Shown: positions 19,928-29,640 of the stretch, one piece after another | Layout: every line of letters starts with the position of its first letter | Numbering within the stretch: position 1 is the first letter of the stretch | NCBI GenBank assembly: GCA_948144175.1 | Contig: CANXME010002335.1 | Span: 124,001 to 188,000, forward strand | Direction of reading: 5' to 3' | Source: Closterium sp. NIES-65 | Taxonomy: Eukaryota > Streptophyta > Zygnematophyceae > Desmidiales > Closteriaceae | DNA length: 64,000 nucleotides | Notes under the pieces: model-generated | Told to the model about the DNA's origin: nothing | Databases searched by the model: none | The model's input: only the letters and a program-made list of their open reading frames with translations | Position numbers and translations under genes: made by a program

Positions 19928-22900
19928 ATGGCGGCGGTGAAGGCGAGTGCGCGGTGCGCTGAGAACGAGGCGGTGGTGGCGTACCTGCAGGGCCGGCAGC
20001 GCGAGCTGTGCGGCGAGTGGGACGGCGCGCTGACCCGCGCGTTCCGCATGGCTATCGCGAGCATCAGCGACCACTCGCTGCCCCTGCGCACCCTGAATGA
20101 CGCCAGCAAGCTCAGGTGCCTCCTCGCGGCACTCATCCGCGTGTCTGCACTCCGCACGCACGCCTCACTGCCGCACCCTCGCCGCACACACAACACCATC
20201 CCCCGTACCCCCCTCCTCTGCTCTTCCCCTCTTCCCCTTCCCCCCCATCCCCCCCATCCCCCCCCCCCTCCCCCCCCGCAGGAACGTGGGTCCCGCCATC
20301 CAGCGCCAGCTCAAGGCGTTCTTCGCCACCCACAAGCCCGCCGCCCGGCCCCGCCCGCCCACCCCGCCCGCCAATAGCGCGCTGCCAGCTGGCAGCGACC
20401 CGGGCATGGCGGTGGGCGGAGGGGCGATGGACATGGCTCCCGTGGGAGGTGGGGGGGGAAGAAGTTTACGGGGCGGCAGGGGAGGTGGGGGCAGGGGAGG
20501 TGGGGGCAAAGGGAAAGGGAGAAAGGGAAAGGGAGGAGCAGCGCATGGGGTGCAGCTTGGCGGGTGTCGCAAGCGAGAAAAGTGTGTGCAGTGTATGCGT
20601 GTGTGCAGGAGAAAGTGAGATGCATGCGAGGAAGAGAGAAAGGCAGCAGGGAGGAGAGGGGCGAGGGGACGAGGCTTAGCACGGTGGGAGCGTCTAACAG
20701 CTGCTGCCTCGTGTGTGCAGGTGATGACGTGGCACATGGCATGGACCAATCAGCAGCGCCCATGCCGGACTCCATCCCGCGCAAGCCGCCCAAATACTCC
20801 CCCAAGCGCGGCTCTGCCGCCTTCGCCATCCTCGTCACCCTCCTGCTGTGAGGGCCCCCGCCTAGGCCCCTTCCCACTGGCCCCATTCCCACTGCCCCCA
20901 TTCCCACTGCCCTCATTCCCACTGCCCCCATTCTCACTGCCCTCATTCCCACTGCCCTCATTCCCACTGCCCCCACTCCCACTGCCCCCATTCCCACTGC
21001 CCCCATTCCCACTGCCCCCATTCCCACTGCCCTCATTCCCACTGCCCCCATTCCCACTGCCCTCATTCTCACTGCCCCCATTCCCACTGCCCTCATTCCC
21101 ACTGCCCCCATTCCCGCTGCCCTCCTCCCCGCATGCCCCCTTCCCTACCTTCCCCTCACGCCACCTGCCAGTGTGAGCCCCTCAGAGAATTCTCAAAGGC
21201 AAGGTGCAAAATTTCGGCAAAGGTAAAATACGGTTCGTTTTTTACGCTCGTATTTTACGGTCAGATTTCAAAAATTCGGTCGTTTTTTTGTTAGAGATTT
21301 TGTGACCTTTTTTTTTCTTTTTTTTTGAAGACAGTAGACATGACTCCGCTTCTGACCAGGATAGCGAAGAAGCAATATAATGCTAACAAAGTGTTTAGGT
21401 TGCGCTCGTTCAACCCTCCTCCTCCTCCCCCCCAGACTCTTCATCCTCTCCTCCTCGGAGTCACCGTTCAACTACAATCCCACTGATAAATCCCCTTTGT
21501 CTTCCTCATGGCTGGTTCCATGGTTGGAACCAATACTTGAACATATGTGTAAACCAGCTGGTTTCAAGATTTTTGCTGTAAAAAACGGCCGTTTTTTTGC
21601 ACCACATTAAAATTACCACCTTTTGGCGTTTTAAAACGTTTTAAACGGCTGAAAAATACGATAGCGTAATATACGCCAGAATTTCAATATTTCGGTCGTT
21701 TTTTTGCACCTTGCTCAGAGGTCATTGCATTCTGCCTCGCATCACTTGCATCCCATGCCATGCCATGCCATGCCATGTCATGTCATGCCATGCCTCGAGA
21801 GTCTTGCATTTCACTCACATGCGGCACCTTGCCTCACAATGGCATGGTGTGGCATGGCATGGCGTGGCATGGCACGGCACGGCGTGGCGTGGCGTGGCGT
21901 GGCGTGGCGTGGCGTGGCGTGGCGTGGCGTGGCGTGGCGTGGCGTGGCATGGCATGGCATGGCATGGCATGGCGTGGCATGGCAGGGAGAAGACAAAGGG
22001 GCGGCAAGCAGTGCCAGTGGCGGAGCTCATGGCCGCCTCCAGGGACGCCAACCTGCTGGCCTCCGTCATCAGGTGCCGTGTGTTGCTCTGCTCTGCCTCC
22101 CACGCATTCCACCAAAGTAGGATCCAGTCATTCCCACTCTGCATTTTGCACCATGCAACCACCACTGGCGTGTGTGCTCGCCCCCACCATGTGTTCATTT
22201 GCCTGGGCGGGCAGGTTCACGGTGCCCCCGGACGACCGCAGCTGGGGGGGGGCGCCGCTGCAGCAGTTTGCATGCGGGTGGAGCAGCATGGAGACGCTCG
22301 CCAAGCACAACCTCGTCGTCAAGACCGCCCACCCGCCCAGGTACCGCGCTCACTCTGCGCCGCCCAAGGTCAGATGCTGCTCGTGGGATGTAGTTGCATG
22401 ACGCACTTGTGGCAGCACGCTGCGTGCCTCGCACCCCACCAACTACCTGTCAGAACACTTGCACTGGAGATGCCCGATTGATCCTAGGGAAGGGTTACAG
22501 GCTCATTGACCTGGGGGGTTATGGGCGCACTGACCCGCTACTTAACAAGCCATTTTATCCCAGTGGTCTAGTGGCTGGGATTTTGACACTACCCACTGCT
22601 CCCATGCTACCCCATCTTGTCCACCGCCCTCTCCCCTACGGCCCGCACAGCTATGCGCTGTCGGAGGAGGGCCATGCCGTGGCGGTGGACTGCCTGCGCC
22701 GCTCCAAGATGCCATTGCCCCCCGCCGCTGTTGCTCTGTTGCCAGGTGCTCGCTGCCTGCCCCCCTGCCCCTCCCCCACTCACATGCTGCCTCGGTTGTG
22801 TGCTGCCATGATGCGTGTATGCTGCCATGATGCGTGTGTGCTGCCTTGATGCGTGTGTGCTGCCATGATGTGTGTGTGCTGCCATGATGCATGTGTACTG

Positions 22901-24318
22901 CCATGCACATAATGATTTCATGTGCCCGTCTTCTGCAACCATCCTACTATCTCTCCAATCTCCATTGCAAGGCTTCTGCTCTCTCCTCTCTCCTCCCTCT
23001 CTTCCCTTCCCCCTGTCGCCCTACCTGGTGTCCGCGCTGTGCCGCGCACGCCATCGCACGCGCGGAAAGCAGAACCCACGGACACTGGGGGGGGAGCGGT
23101 GGGCAGACAGGTGCGCCCGACCTTAACCACGCCTTTCATGCCTCCGCGCACCACATGGTATCACGTACCTTGTGCTTGCTGACGTCATAGCATTTCCTTG
23201 CTGACATCATGGCACATGGCCATCGCACCCTCGTGCATGTCTCACCTCATGTCATGTGCCATGTCTCACCTCATGTCATGTGCCCTGTCTCACCTCATGT
23301 CATGTGCCATGCCCAACCCCATCTTTACAATACTGTGAGCCTCATTAGGGACGTTGCCTGGTTGAAATGTTTTGGCACAACCCAGTTTCCAAGGCCCACT
23401 GTCCTTCCACCTCCCTGCGTCCCTCCTATTCGGAAAACCATCCCACCCTTGACATGAGAGACGGCTCGCATCATCCGTTCACTATGTGGGGAGAGGCATG
23501 CACCGCTTTCCCCTCCCTCTTGCACCCACGTTTTCCATGCCCCTCCATGCCCCCCTGCCCCTCCCCCCCTCCCCTCCCCCCCCCCCTTCCGCAACATTCT
23601 CATGCACCCCTCTTCATCCCTCTTCACCGTGTGCACGCCACGGGTGGCAGGCAGTGCAGTGGTCCGCGCAGTTGCTCAACGACCCCTCCGCCATGCTCGA
23701 CCTCCCAGGTCACCATGCCGCCATCACCATGCCGCCATCACCATGCCGCCATCACCATGCCGCCATCACCATGCCGCCATCACCATGCCACCATCACCAT
23801 GCCGCCATCACCATGCCGCCATCATCATGCCGCCATCACCATGCCGCCATCACCATGCCGCCATCACCATGTCGCCATCACCATGCCGCCATGCCACCCA
23901 CCCACCACACCGTGCCACTCCACCACACCGTGCCACTCCACCACACCGTGCCACTCCACCACACCGTTCCACTCCACATTGGCCCTCCCCGCCTGCCCCT
24001 CCCTCATCCCCTCCGTCCTCGCTGGCTGCTCTCACGCATCCCCCTGTTCCCCCCTGCCCCCCGGGGCAGGCAGCAGCGGCGTGGAGGGCGAGGAGGACTG
24101 GCAGGTGCCGCCGCTGGCAGTGGGGGAGCGCTTTTCAGACGCCTATGACGTCATCATCTTCATTGACAACCGCGATAGCGAGTGAGCTATGGCTGCTGCC
24201 GTGCTGCCCATGCTGGGCGCTGGGTGCTGGGCGCTGGGTGCTGGGCGCTGGGTGCTGGGTGCTGGGTGCTGGGCGCTGGGTGCTGGGCGCTGGGTGCTGG
24301 GTGCTGGGTGCTGGGTGC

Positions 24319-24349
<31 letters not shown>

Positions 24350-27300
24350 TTGGGTGGTGTTGGTGGTGGTGGTGGTGGTGGTGGTGGTGGTGGTGGTGGT
24401 GGTGGTGGTGGTGGTGGTGGTGGTGGTGGTGGTGGTGGTGGTGGTGGTGGTGGTGGTGGTGGTGGTGGTGGTGGTGGTGGTGGTGGTGGTGGTGGTGGTG
24501 GTGGTGGTGGTGGTGGTGGTGGTGGTGGTGGTGGTGGTGGTGGTGGTGGTGGTGGTGGTGGTGGTGGTGGTGGTGGTGGTGGTGGTGGTGGTGGTGGTGG
24601 TGGTGGTGGTGGTGGTGGTGGTGGTGGTGGTGGTGGTGGTGGTGGTGGTGGTGGTGGTGGTGGTGGTGGTGGTGGTGGTGGTGGTGGTGGTGGTGGTGGT
24701 GGTGGTGGTGGTGGTGGTGGTGGTGGTGGTGGTGGTGGTGGTGGTGGTGGTGGTGGTGGTGGTGGTGGTGGTGGTGGTGGTGGTGGTGGTGGTGGTGGTG
24801 GTGGTGGTGGTGGTGGTGGTGGTGGTGGTGGTGGTGGTGGTGGTGGTGGTGGTGGTGGGGTGGCTCAGCGATGTTGCAGGGGGGCAACATGTTTCCTGGT
24901 GCATGGCACTGCAACTGAGGGCTGCTGCTTCTCGCTTCACACCCTTGTGGGCCAGCAGCGTGCCAGCGTGCCCGGACCCGGACCCGGATCCGGACCCGGG
25001 GTCAAGCCTCTAAGCCTCTCACGGCGGGCCCTCCCCCCACTGTCCCCCCCCAGATGCCACGGGCCCGTGTTTGCCAACCAGCTGTCGGCGCAGTTTGGGC
25101 TCGCCACTGAGGTGATGCACTGGGGCCACGGGCGAGGCAGTGCGGTGAGGGGCGAGGCAGTGCGGTGAGGGGCGAGGCAGTGCGGTGAGGGGCGAGGCAG
25201 TGCGGTGAGCATGGGGAGGGAAGGGCAGAGGGGCGGGGATGGAGAGAGTGGTGGCAGAGCAGGCGCACTGCAGCGACACACCCCCCAATCCCATGGCGCA
25301 GCGTTCTGCACTCCCATTTCCACCACTATGAACTCCCTTGCACCACGTCCCTCAACTGCACTGCCATCACGGATCAGGAAGGGCCATGCATGGTGCATGC
25401 CACTCGCCTGCCATGCATGGTGCATGCCACTCGCCTGCCACATCCCTCCCGTTCTCTTCAACAGTTCCCCTCCTCCCCCCACCTCTCACATCCCTGCCAC
25501 CCCCCTCTCGCATCCCTCAACCGCCCTCCCCCCCCCCAGGTGCACGCGCTGCCAGCGGGCGACGCCATGTGGGTGGCGAGGCAGAGGGCGAGCGGGCGCG
25601 ACTATGTGCTGGACTTCATTGTGGAGTTCACACGCGCGCACGACCTCTGGATGGCCATCAAGTCCTCCCGCTTCCGCGACCAGCGCCTGCGCCTGCAGGT
25701 CAGACCCATGATCCATGCGCCTGCAGGCTCGTGGGCATGTTCTTGCCGCCAGGTCAGCCCTGCACGTGCCTATGCAGGTTAGAATGTGATGGAAGGTGAG
25801 CGGGCGTGCCCGTGTGACTGTTCAACGCTATTAGAAGGTTCGCCTGATTTGCTATTAGAAGGTTCGCCTGATTTGCTATTAGAAGGTTCGCCTAATTTGC
25901 TATTAGAAGGTTCGCCTGATTTGCTATTAGACGGTTCGCCTGATTTGCTATTAGAAGGTTCGCCTGATTTGCTATTAGAAGGTTCGCCTGATTTGCTATT
26001 AGAAGGTTTGCCTGATTTGCTATTAGAAGGTTCGCCTGATTTGCTATTAGAAGGTTCGCCTGATTTGCTATTAGAAGGTTTGCCTGATTTGCTACTAGAA
26101 GGTTCGCCTGATTTGCTATTGGAAGGTTTGCCTGATTTGCTACTAGAAGGTTCCCCTGATTTGCTATTAGAAGGTTTGCCTGATTTGCTATTAGAAGGTT
26201 CGCCTGATTTGCTATTAGAAGGTTCACCTGATTTGCTATTAGAAGGTTCGCCTGATTTGCTTGCGGTTGGCGCACCAACTTGAGCTCAAAGGATTTGTGA
26301 AGCTTACACCTTCCTAGCGCATCACGAATGAGAAAGCAATCGGCCTCTCTCTTCTGAGATTAGTTGAACGTCACGTCAAGGCAGAGCGTGTGGCTTTCAC
26401 CTTCCTGTCATGCAATGATCTGCTCTGCCCCCTACTGTCTCTCTTCCTCTGCTGCCTCAGCGGTGCGGCGTGCGGCGTCTGTTGTGCCTGGTGGACGGCT
26501 CACTGGACGACCTCATCGCCTCCGACCCCAACCGAGCCGCGTCAGTCCGCCCCCCCGCCCCTCCCCTCCCGCTCTCCCCTGCCTCTACTACTTGCTTGCC
26601 CCCGATCTTCCATTCAACCTCTCTCTCTCACTTTCTCATCACGTTCTCTCCCACGATCACTCTTTCTGTCTCTACAACTCTCTGCTTTGCAACACTCTCG
26701 ATTTTTTTCTCTACTCTCAGCTGTGCGTCCTGTGTGCCATATCACCTCTCACCCATCGCACCCCCCCCCTGGGCAGCATGATATCGGCGGAGATGGAGGA
26801 GGGGGTGGACATACAGCAGACGGCGTCGCTGCACGACACCAAGCACCGCTACCTCGACATCACCACCGCGCTCACCCGCCGCTACAACGACGCCGCTGCC
26901 GCGCTGCACCTCCACCTGCAGCAGCAAGCCCACGCGGGCGGCGCGCCCCCCCCGCCCTGCCCGCTGTACGGCGAGTTCGTGGCGACGTGCCGCTCCGTGC
27001 AGTCCGACTCCGTCTGCAACCTCTTCGGCCACCTGCTGCTGCAGGTGCGCTGTGCTGGGCGCATGGGGTGCTGCTGCTGCACGTGCTGATGGTGGGGGAC
27101 GTGCTGATGGTGGGGGATGTGCTGATGGTGGGGGACGTGCTGATGGTGGGGGACGTGCATGAACTCCACTACAATCAACCTCCTCACCAACTCTCTTACC
27201 TCAATTGCCCTCTCCTTTCACCCTCACTTCCCCCACCTCCACACCTGCCCCCCTCCTGCCCTACTGCCCCACCAGGTGCGCTCGGTCTCAGTGGACACGG

Positions 27301-27707
27301 CCATCGCTGTGCTGCGCCGCTTCCCCTCACTGCGGGCACTCGTCAATGCCTACCAGCTTATGGTGCCTGCCTGCCCATTACTCCATCTCTCACTCTACAC
27401 TTTTTTTTCTTTCTCTTTCACTCATACCATGTGTTCCTCTCTCACTTGTTTTGCACCCTGTGTAACTGTGTTGCCTCTCACTCTATAAACATCCATTCTT
27501 CACTTTCTCTCTTGCACAGAACTTTGCTCTCTCTCACATCACACCCTTCCTCACGCTCCCATCCCATGTCCCATACCCATGTCGCACACGGCATGGCAGG
27601 AGGGCAACCCAGAGGGGCAGGCGTTGCTGCTGACACGCATCACAGTGAAGGGGCGCCGCATAAGCGAGGCCGTCAGCCGCAAGGTGTACGAGATCGTGTG
27701 GACCTAG
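19928..27707 (+). CDS. MUS81: MUS81-like structure-specific endonuclease homologue, 15 exons, degenerate active site
   Basis: Predicted exons: 19928-20115, 20282-20448, 20721-20847, 21986-22072, 22215-22340, 22651-22745, 23073-23110 (weak), 23651-23708, 24070-24181, 25054-25111, 25540-25698, 26461-26540, 26777-27044, 27276-27362, 27600-27707. All introns are GT-AG, phases agree throughout, and the product is about 585 aa. Domains: N-terminal helix-hairpin-helix (RCAENEAVVAYL, residue 8 on); winged helix (KYSPKRGSAAFAILVTLL, about 140-265, with GWSSMETLAKHNLVVK and SYALSEEGHAVA); ERCC4-type nuclease (about 315-430); C-terminal HhH2 (about 505-585) ending SRKVYEIVWT. MUS81 with EME1 cleaves branched recombination and replication intermediates in the nucleus. 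The canonical VERK-x-x-D-D-L reads VEFTRAHDL (E381, F382, T383, D387) and DDRE reads DNRD (328-331), so the catalytic R and K are missing although GD (359-360) is kept. The N-terminal domain argues against it being EME1. Confidence 0.88.
20874..21122. repeat. 14-bp minisatellite in MUS81 intron 3
   Basis: Unit CCCCATTCCCACTG with CCCTCATTCCCACTG variants, about 17 copies, directly after the exon 3 donor. Pyrimidine-rich on the transcribed-sense strand. Confidence 0.9.
21199..21714. mobile_element. MITE-like non-autonomous DNA transposon in MUS81 intron 3
   Basis: An AT-rich 516-bp island in GC-rich surroundings, bounded by inverted termini GCAAGGTGCAAAA and TTTTGCACCTTGC (13 bp perfect, with weaker similarity extending to about 20 bp). 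Near-identical 7-bp flanks CTCAAAG and CTCAGAG suggest an old 7-8-bp target duplication, as in hAT-type elements. Subterminal copies of CGTTTTTTTGCACC and CGGTCGTTTTTTT recur. No transposase is encoded. Confidence 0.72.
21838..21984. repeat. Pentanucleotide microsatellite GGCGT/GGCAT in MUS81 intron 3
   Basis: About 29 tandem five-base units alternating GTGGC and ATGGC blocks, running to within a base or two of the exon 4 acceptor (CAG at 21983-21985). It therefore replaces a normal polypyrimidine tract. A related CATGC run (21756-21795) lies upstream. Confidence 0.9.
22795..22905. repeat. Imperfect ~20-bp tandem repeat in MUS81 intron 6
   Basis: GTGTGTGCTGCCATGATGC-type units, about 5 copies, with one CCTTGATGC variant. 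Intronic. Confidence 0.8.
23215..23312. repeat. ~24-bp tandem repeat in MUS81 intron 7
   Basis: Unit built on CTCACCTCATGTCATGTGC, 3 near-perfect copies with partial copies at both edges. Intronic. Confidence 0.8.
23709..23965. repeat. Two minisatellites in MUS81 intron 8
   Basis: At 23712-23893 a 14-bp unit CACCATGCCGCCAT, about 13 copies. At about 23895-23965 a 17-19-bp unit CCACCACACCGTGCCACT, 4 copies. The array begins immediately after the exon 8 donor. Confidence 0.88.
24190..24350. repeat. GGGTGCTGGGCGCT minisatellite in MUS81 intron 9
   Basis: Seven- and fourteen-base units GGGTGCT/GGGCGCT then GGGCGGT, forming a gradual transition into the GGT array that follows. Intronic. Confidence 0.88.
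24361..24856. repeat. Pure (GGT)n trinucleotide array, ~165 copies, in MUS81 intron 9
   Basis: An uninterrupted run of TGG units of about 496 bp on the sense strand. It reads as poly-Trp, poly-Gly or poly-Val on plus and poly-His, poly-Thr or poly-Pro on minus, none of which is a gene. The length may be limited by assembly. The sense RNA and DNA are G-rich and could form two-tier G-quadruplexes; the duplex is purine/pyrimidine mixed, so triplex formation is less likely. Confidence 0.97.
25126..25208. repeat. 20-bp tandem repeat in MUS81 intron 10
   Basis: Unit GGGGCGAGGCAGTGCGGTGA, 4 copies, starting near the exon 10 donor. A second pair of 27-bp copies (CATGGTGCATGCCACTCGCC) lies at about 25387-25440 in the same intron. 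Confidence 0.88.
25826..26262. repeat. 24-bp tandem repeat in MUS81 intron 11
   Basis: Unit TTAGAAGGTTCGCCTGATTT plus GCTA, about 18 copies with single-base variants. The unit is a multiple of three, so it is open on both strands (LLLEGSPD on plus, ANQANLLI on minus). It lies wholly between exons 11 and 12, so it is intronic. Confidence 0.9.
27084..27160. repeat. 18-bp tandem repeat in MUS81 intron 13
   Basis: Unit GCTGATGGTGGGGGACGT (or GATGT), about 4 copies, just after the exon 13 donor. Confidence 0.88.
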
Positions 27708-28006
27708 CCCTGCCCCGCCCCTTCTCCGCCTCGCCTTGCACTTGTTCTGAGCTTATAAAAAATAGATATTGCTTATATGATGTGTTGTTTAAGCCTTGGT
27801 ATTCATGTCTAGCCAGTCGGTGGTGGTGCGTGCCTTGTCCATTGCGCCACTCGCACCTGAAACACCCACGCCCTCACTGCACCGACTAGACATGGGCAGG
27901 AGTAACAGGCATAAACCACAGTCCACCCTAGCTAGTATATTGACCTATGCATGTTGCACCGTGGCAGCATGCCACCCACCCACGCCCTCACTGCAGTGCA
28001 GCGCCC
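27708..28006. other. Convergent 3' intergenic region
   Basis: About 300 bp between the MUS81 stop (plus) and the DnaJ-type gene stop (minus). It contains an AT-rich block GCTTATAAAAAATAGATATT shortly after MUS81 that could serve as poly(A) signal region. No gene visible. Confidence 0.55.
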
Positions 28007-28888
28007 TCATGCGTCCACGGTGCGGCGCCCCTCGCACGTGCCGCACACGCGAGCCCCGTTGCACGCCACACAGTACCTCCACTTGTTCGCCAGCCTGCCA
28101 GCACCGCATCCCACCCACCCATGGCATGGGACGGGCAGTGGAACCGTGAGAGTGTGAGTGAGAGTGACCTGTGAGTGTGGTGTGGGTGGTGTGAGTGTGG
28201 TCAGTGTGGTGTGGATGGTGTGTGGTTGGCGTGGATGGTGTGTGCATAGCAAGTGTGTGACAGGCAGGCGCAAGGAGAGGGTGGATGGAGGAAAGCAGGG
28301 TGACAGCGCGCACATGAGCACACCCATCTCTGCGCGCACATGAGCACACCCATCTCTGCGCGCACATGAGCACACCCATCTCTGCGCGCACATGAGCACA
28401 CCCATCTCTGCGCGCACATGAGCACACCCATCTCTGCGCGCACATGAGCACACCCATCTCTGCGCGCACATGAGCACACCCATCTCTGCGCGCACATGAG
28501 CACACCCATCTCTGCTCGCACATGAGCACACTCATCTCTGCTCGCACATGAGCACACCCATCTCTGCTCGCAAGCCGGCAACACCCGTGAGCAGGGGGGT
28601 GAGCAGCCCCACCCATCCCCATCCACCACCACTGCCAGCCTCCTCTCCCGCCCCCCTGCGCCTTCACCCGCTTCTTCATCCCTTCCATACATTCCCTTCC
28701 CCCTCTCCTTTCTCCCCACCATCTCTCCCTCTCCCCCCCCCGTGGCACCTGGCGGAGGAGCGTTGGGCGGAGGGGGGGTTGGAGCCCAGTCCGCGGGAGG
28801 GCCGCCCAGCGCTGGCAGCTTTGGACACAAAACCCTCGCCCTGGCACGTGCTGCAGATGCCGCTGCCCCTGCACGCCGCGCACGGCAC
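28007..28888 (-). CDS. DnaJ-type Cys-rich zinc-finger protein (LQY1/BSD2-like), last two exons
   Basis: Minus-strand exons 28749-28888 and 28007-28094 join with GT-AG and matching phase (AG|G = Arg). The first encodes VPCAACRGSGICSTCQGEGF, the second YCVACNGARVCGTCEGRRTV then DA and stop. Four CxxC pairs in the CxxCxGxG style are the DnaJ-type cysteine-rich fold without a J domain. In plants such proteins (LQY1, BSD2, PSA2 types) are plastid thiol/chaperone factors for photosystem or Rubisco assembly. A plausible upstream exon with a transit-peptide-like stretch and a membrane helix lies at about 29480-29640 (separate entry), but the splice linking it is not resolved. Two of the Gly positions in the second half are replaced (NGAR, EGRR). 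The exact family is uncertain. Confidence 0.68.
28309..28572. repeat. ~25-bp tandem repeat in intron of the DnaJ-type gene
   Basis: Unit GCGCGCACATGAGCACACCC plus ATCTCT, about 10 copies; the last three have GCTCGC. Intronic on the minus strand. It yields false Cys-rich ORFs (CAHVRAEMGV). Confidence 0.9.
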
Positions 28889-29479
28889 CTGCTGGGGCCG
28901 TGGGTATGGTGCAGGAGGCTGCGCAGGTGGGAGGTTCAATGGGCATAGCAGGGGTTTGGATGGATACGAGAGGGGAAGAGATGATGGGCACGCGACCCAC
29001 TATCACTCGTGGGACTCGCCCCTCCACCCCGTACATTCGTGTTCTGGCTGGCCTGGGAAAGAACACATTTGACGACCAAGTAGCTACAAGGGAAGCGCCT
29101 AGTGCATTAGTGGTTAAGCACTAATCTCGCATACACCGCCATGCTACTGCCTCATCACGGTCGGATCGCTTCTCATTCGCATATCCTTTCTTTTATTGCC
29201 CTGCCCATGCAACTTCGCGTAAATTTACGAGCAAGGAAAGGTAGACTGACGTGTAAGTTAACGTTTGCATGAGCAACAAAGTCATCAAGTGCTTGGAGTC
29301 CACGCACATACATGGCCGCACACTCCTGCCCTCACCACCACCACCACCCTTTCCCACCCCACCCCACCTCACCTCACCTCACCTCACCTCACCCCACCTC
29401 ACCTCACCTCACCTCACCTCATCTCGCCTCACCTTAACCTTAGCAGCAGTCCCCTCGCCCTCCCCTGCTCTCTCCGACT

Positions 29480-29640
29480 CCCCTCCTCGCTGCAGCCCCA
29501 CCAGCACCGCTGCCGCCCCCACCACCGCCACGGCGCCGCCCACAACGGCTGCCATGCCGCCCATGTCGCCGTCTGCTGCCGCCCGCACAGTGCGGGGTTG
29601 CCTGGGGCGCGCGAGTGCAAGGGGGGCCACTGCGGGCAGG
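29480..29640 (-). CDS. Probable upstream exon (transit peptide and membrane helix) of the DnaJ-type gene
   Basis: On the minus strand one frame reads LARPRQPRTVRAAADGDMGG followed by a 20-residue Ala/Val/Gly helix (AAVVGGAVAVVGAAAVLVGL). That is an Arg/Pro-rich plastid transit-like stretch with a VRA-A processing-like site, then one transmembrane segment, the arrangement of LQY1-type thylakoid proteins. I could not fix a start codon (an ATG lies just upstream in another frame, MAPSSPARS) or a phase-0 GT donor, so limits are approximate. A homopolymer error in the C-rich stretch near 29700 could explain the frame conflict. Confidence 0.35.

Noticed and set aside
22480..22620. tRNA-Glu-like gene in MUS81 intron 5
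   Set aside because: Only an A-box-like string is present; no B box or cloverleaf arms.
24143..25168. Long ORFs of poly-Trp, poly-Gly, poly-Val, poly-His and poly-Thr
   Set aside because: They are the possible readings of the GGT array inside a MUS81 intron, with no domain or codon signal.
25826..26262. CRISPR-like array
   Set aside because: Units are contiguous with no unique spacers, and the context is eukaryotic.
25786..26283. Repeat protein of LLLEGSPD units (and ANQANLLI on minus), superficially like a solenoid or ice-binding protein
   Set aside because: It sits precisely between MUS81 exons 11 and 12, and the 24-bp repeats are open on both strands by unit length.
19928..27707. EME1 rather than MUS81, given the missing ERK
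   Set aside because: The N-terminal RCAENE-type HhH domain, winged helix and C-terminal IVW ending are MUS81 features, and EME1 lacks the N-terminal one.
28007..29066. 373-aa Cys-rich minus-strand ORF (CAHVRAEMG repeats)
   Set aside because: Mostly intronic 25-bp minisatellite; only the two ends are true exons and they need splicing.
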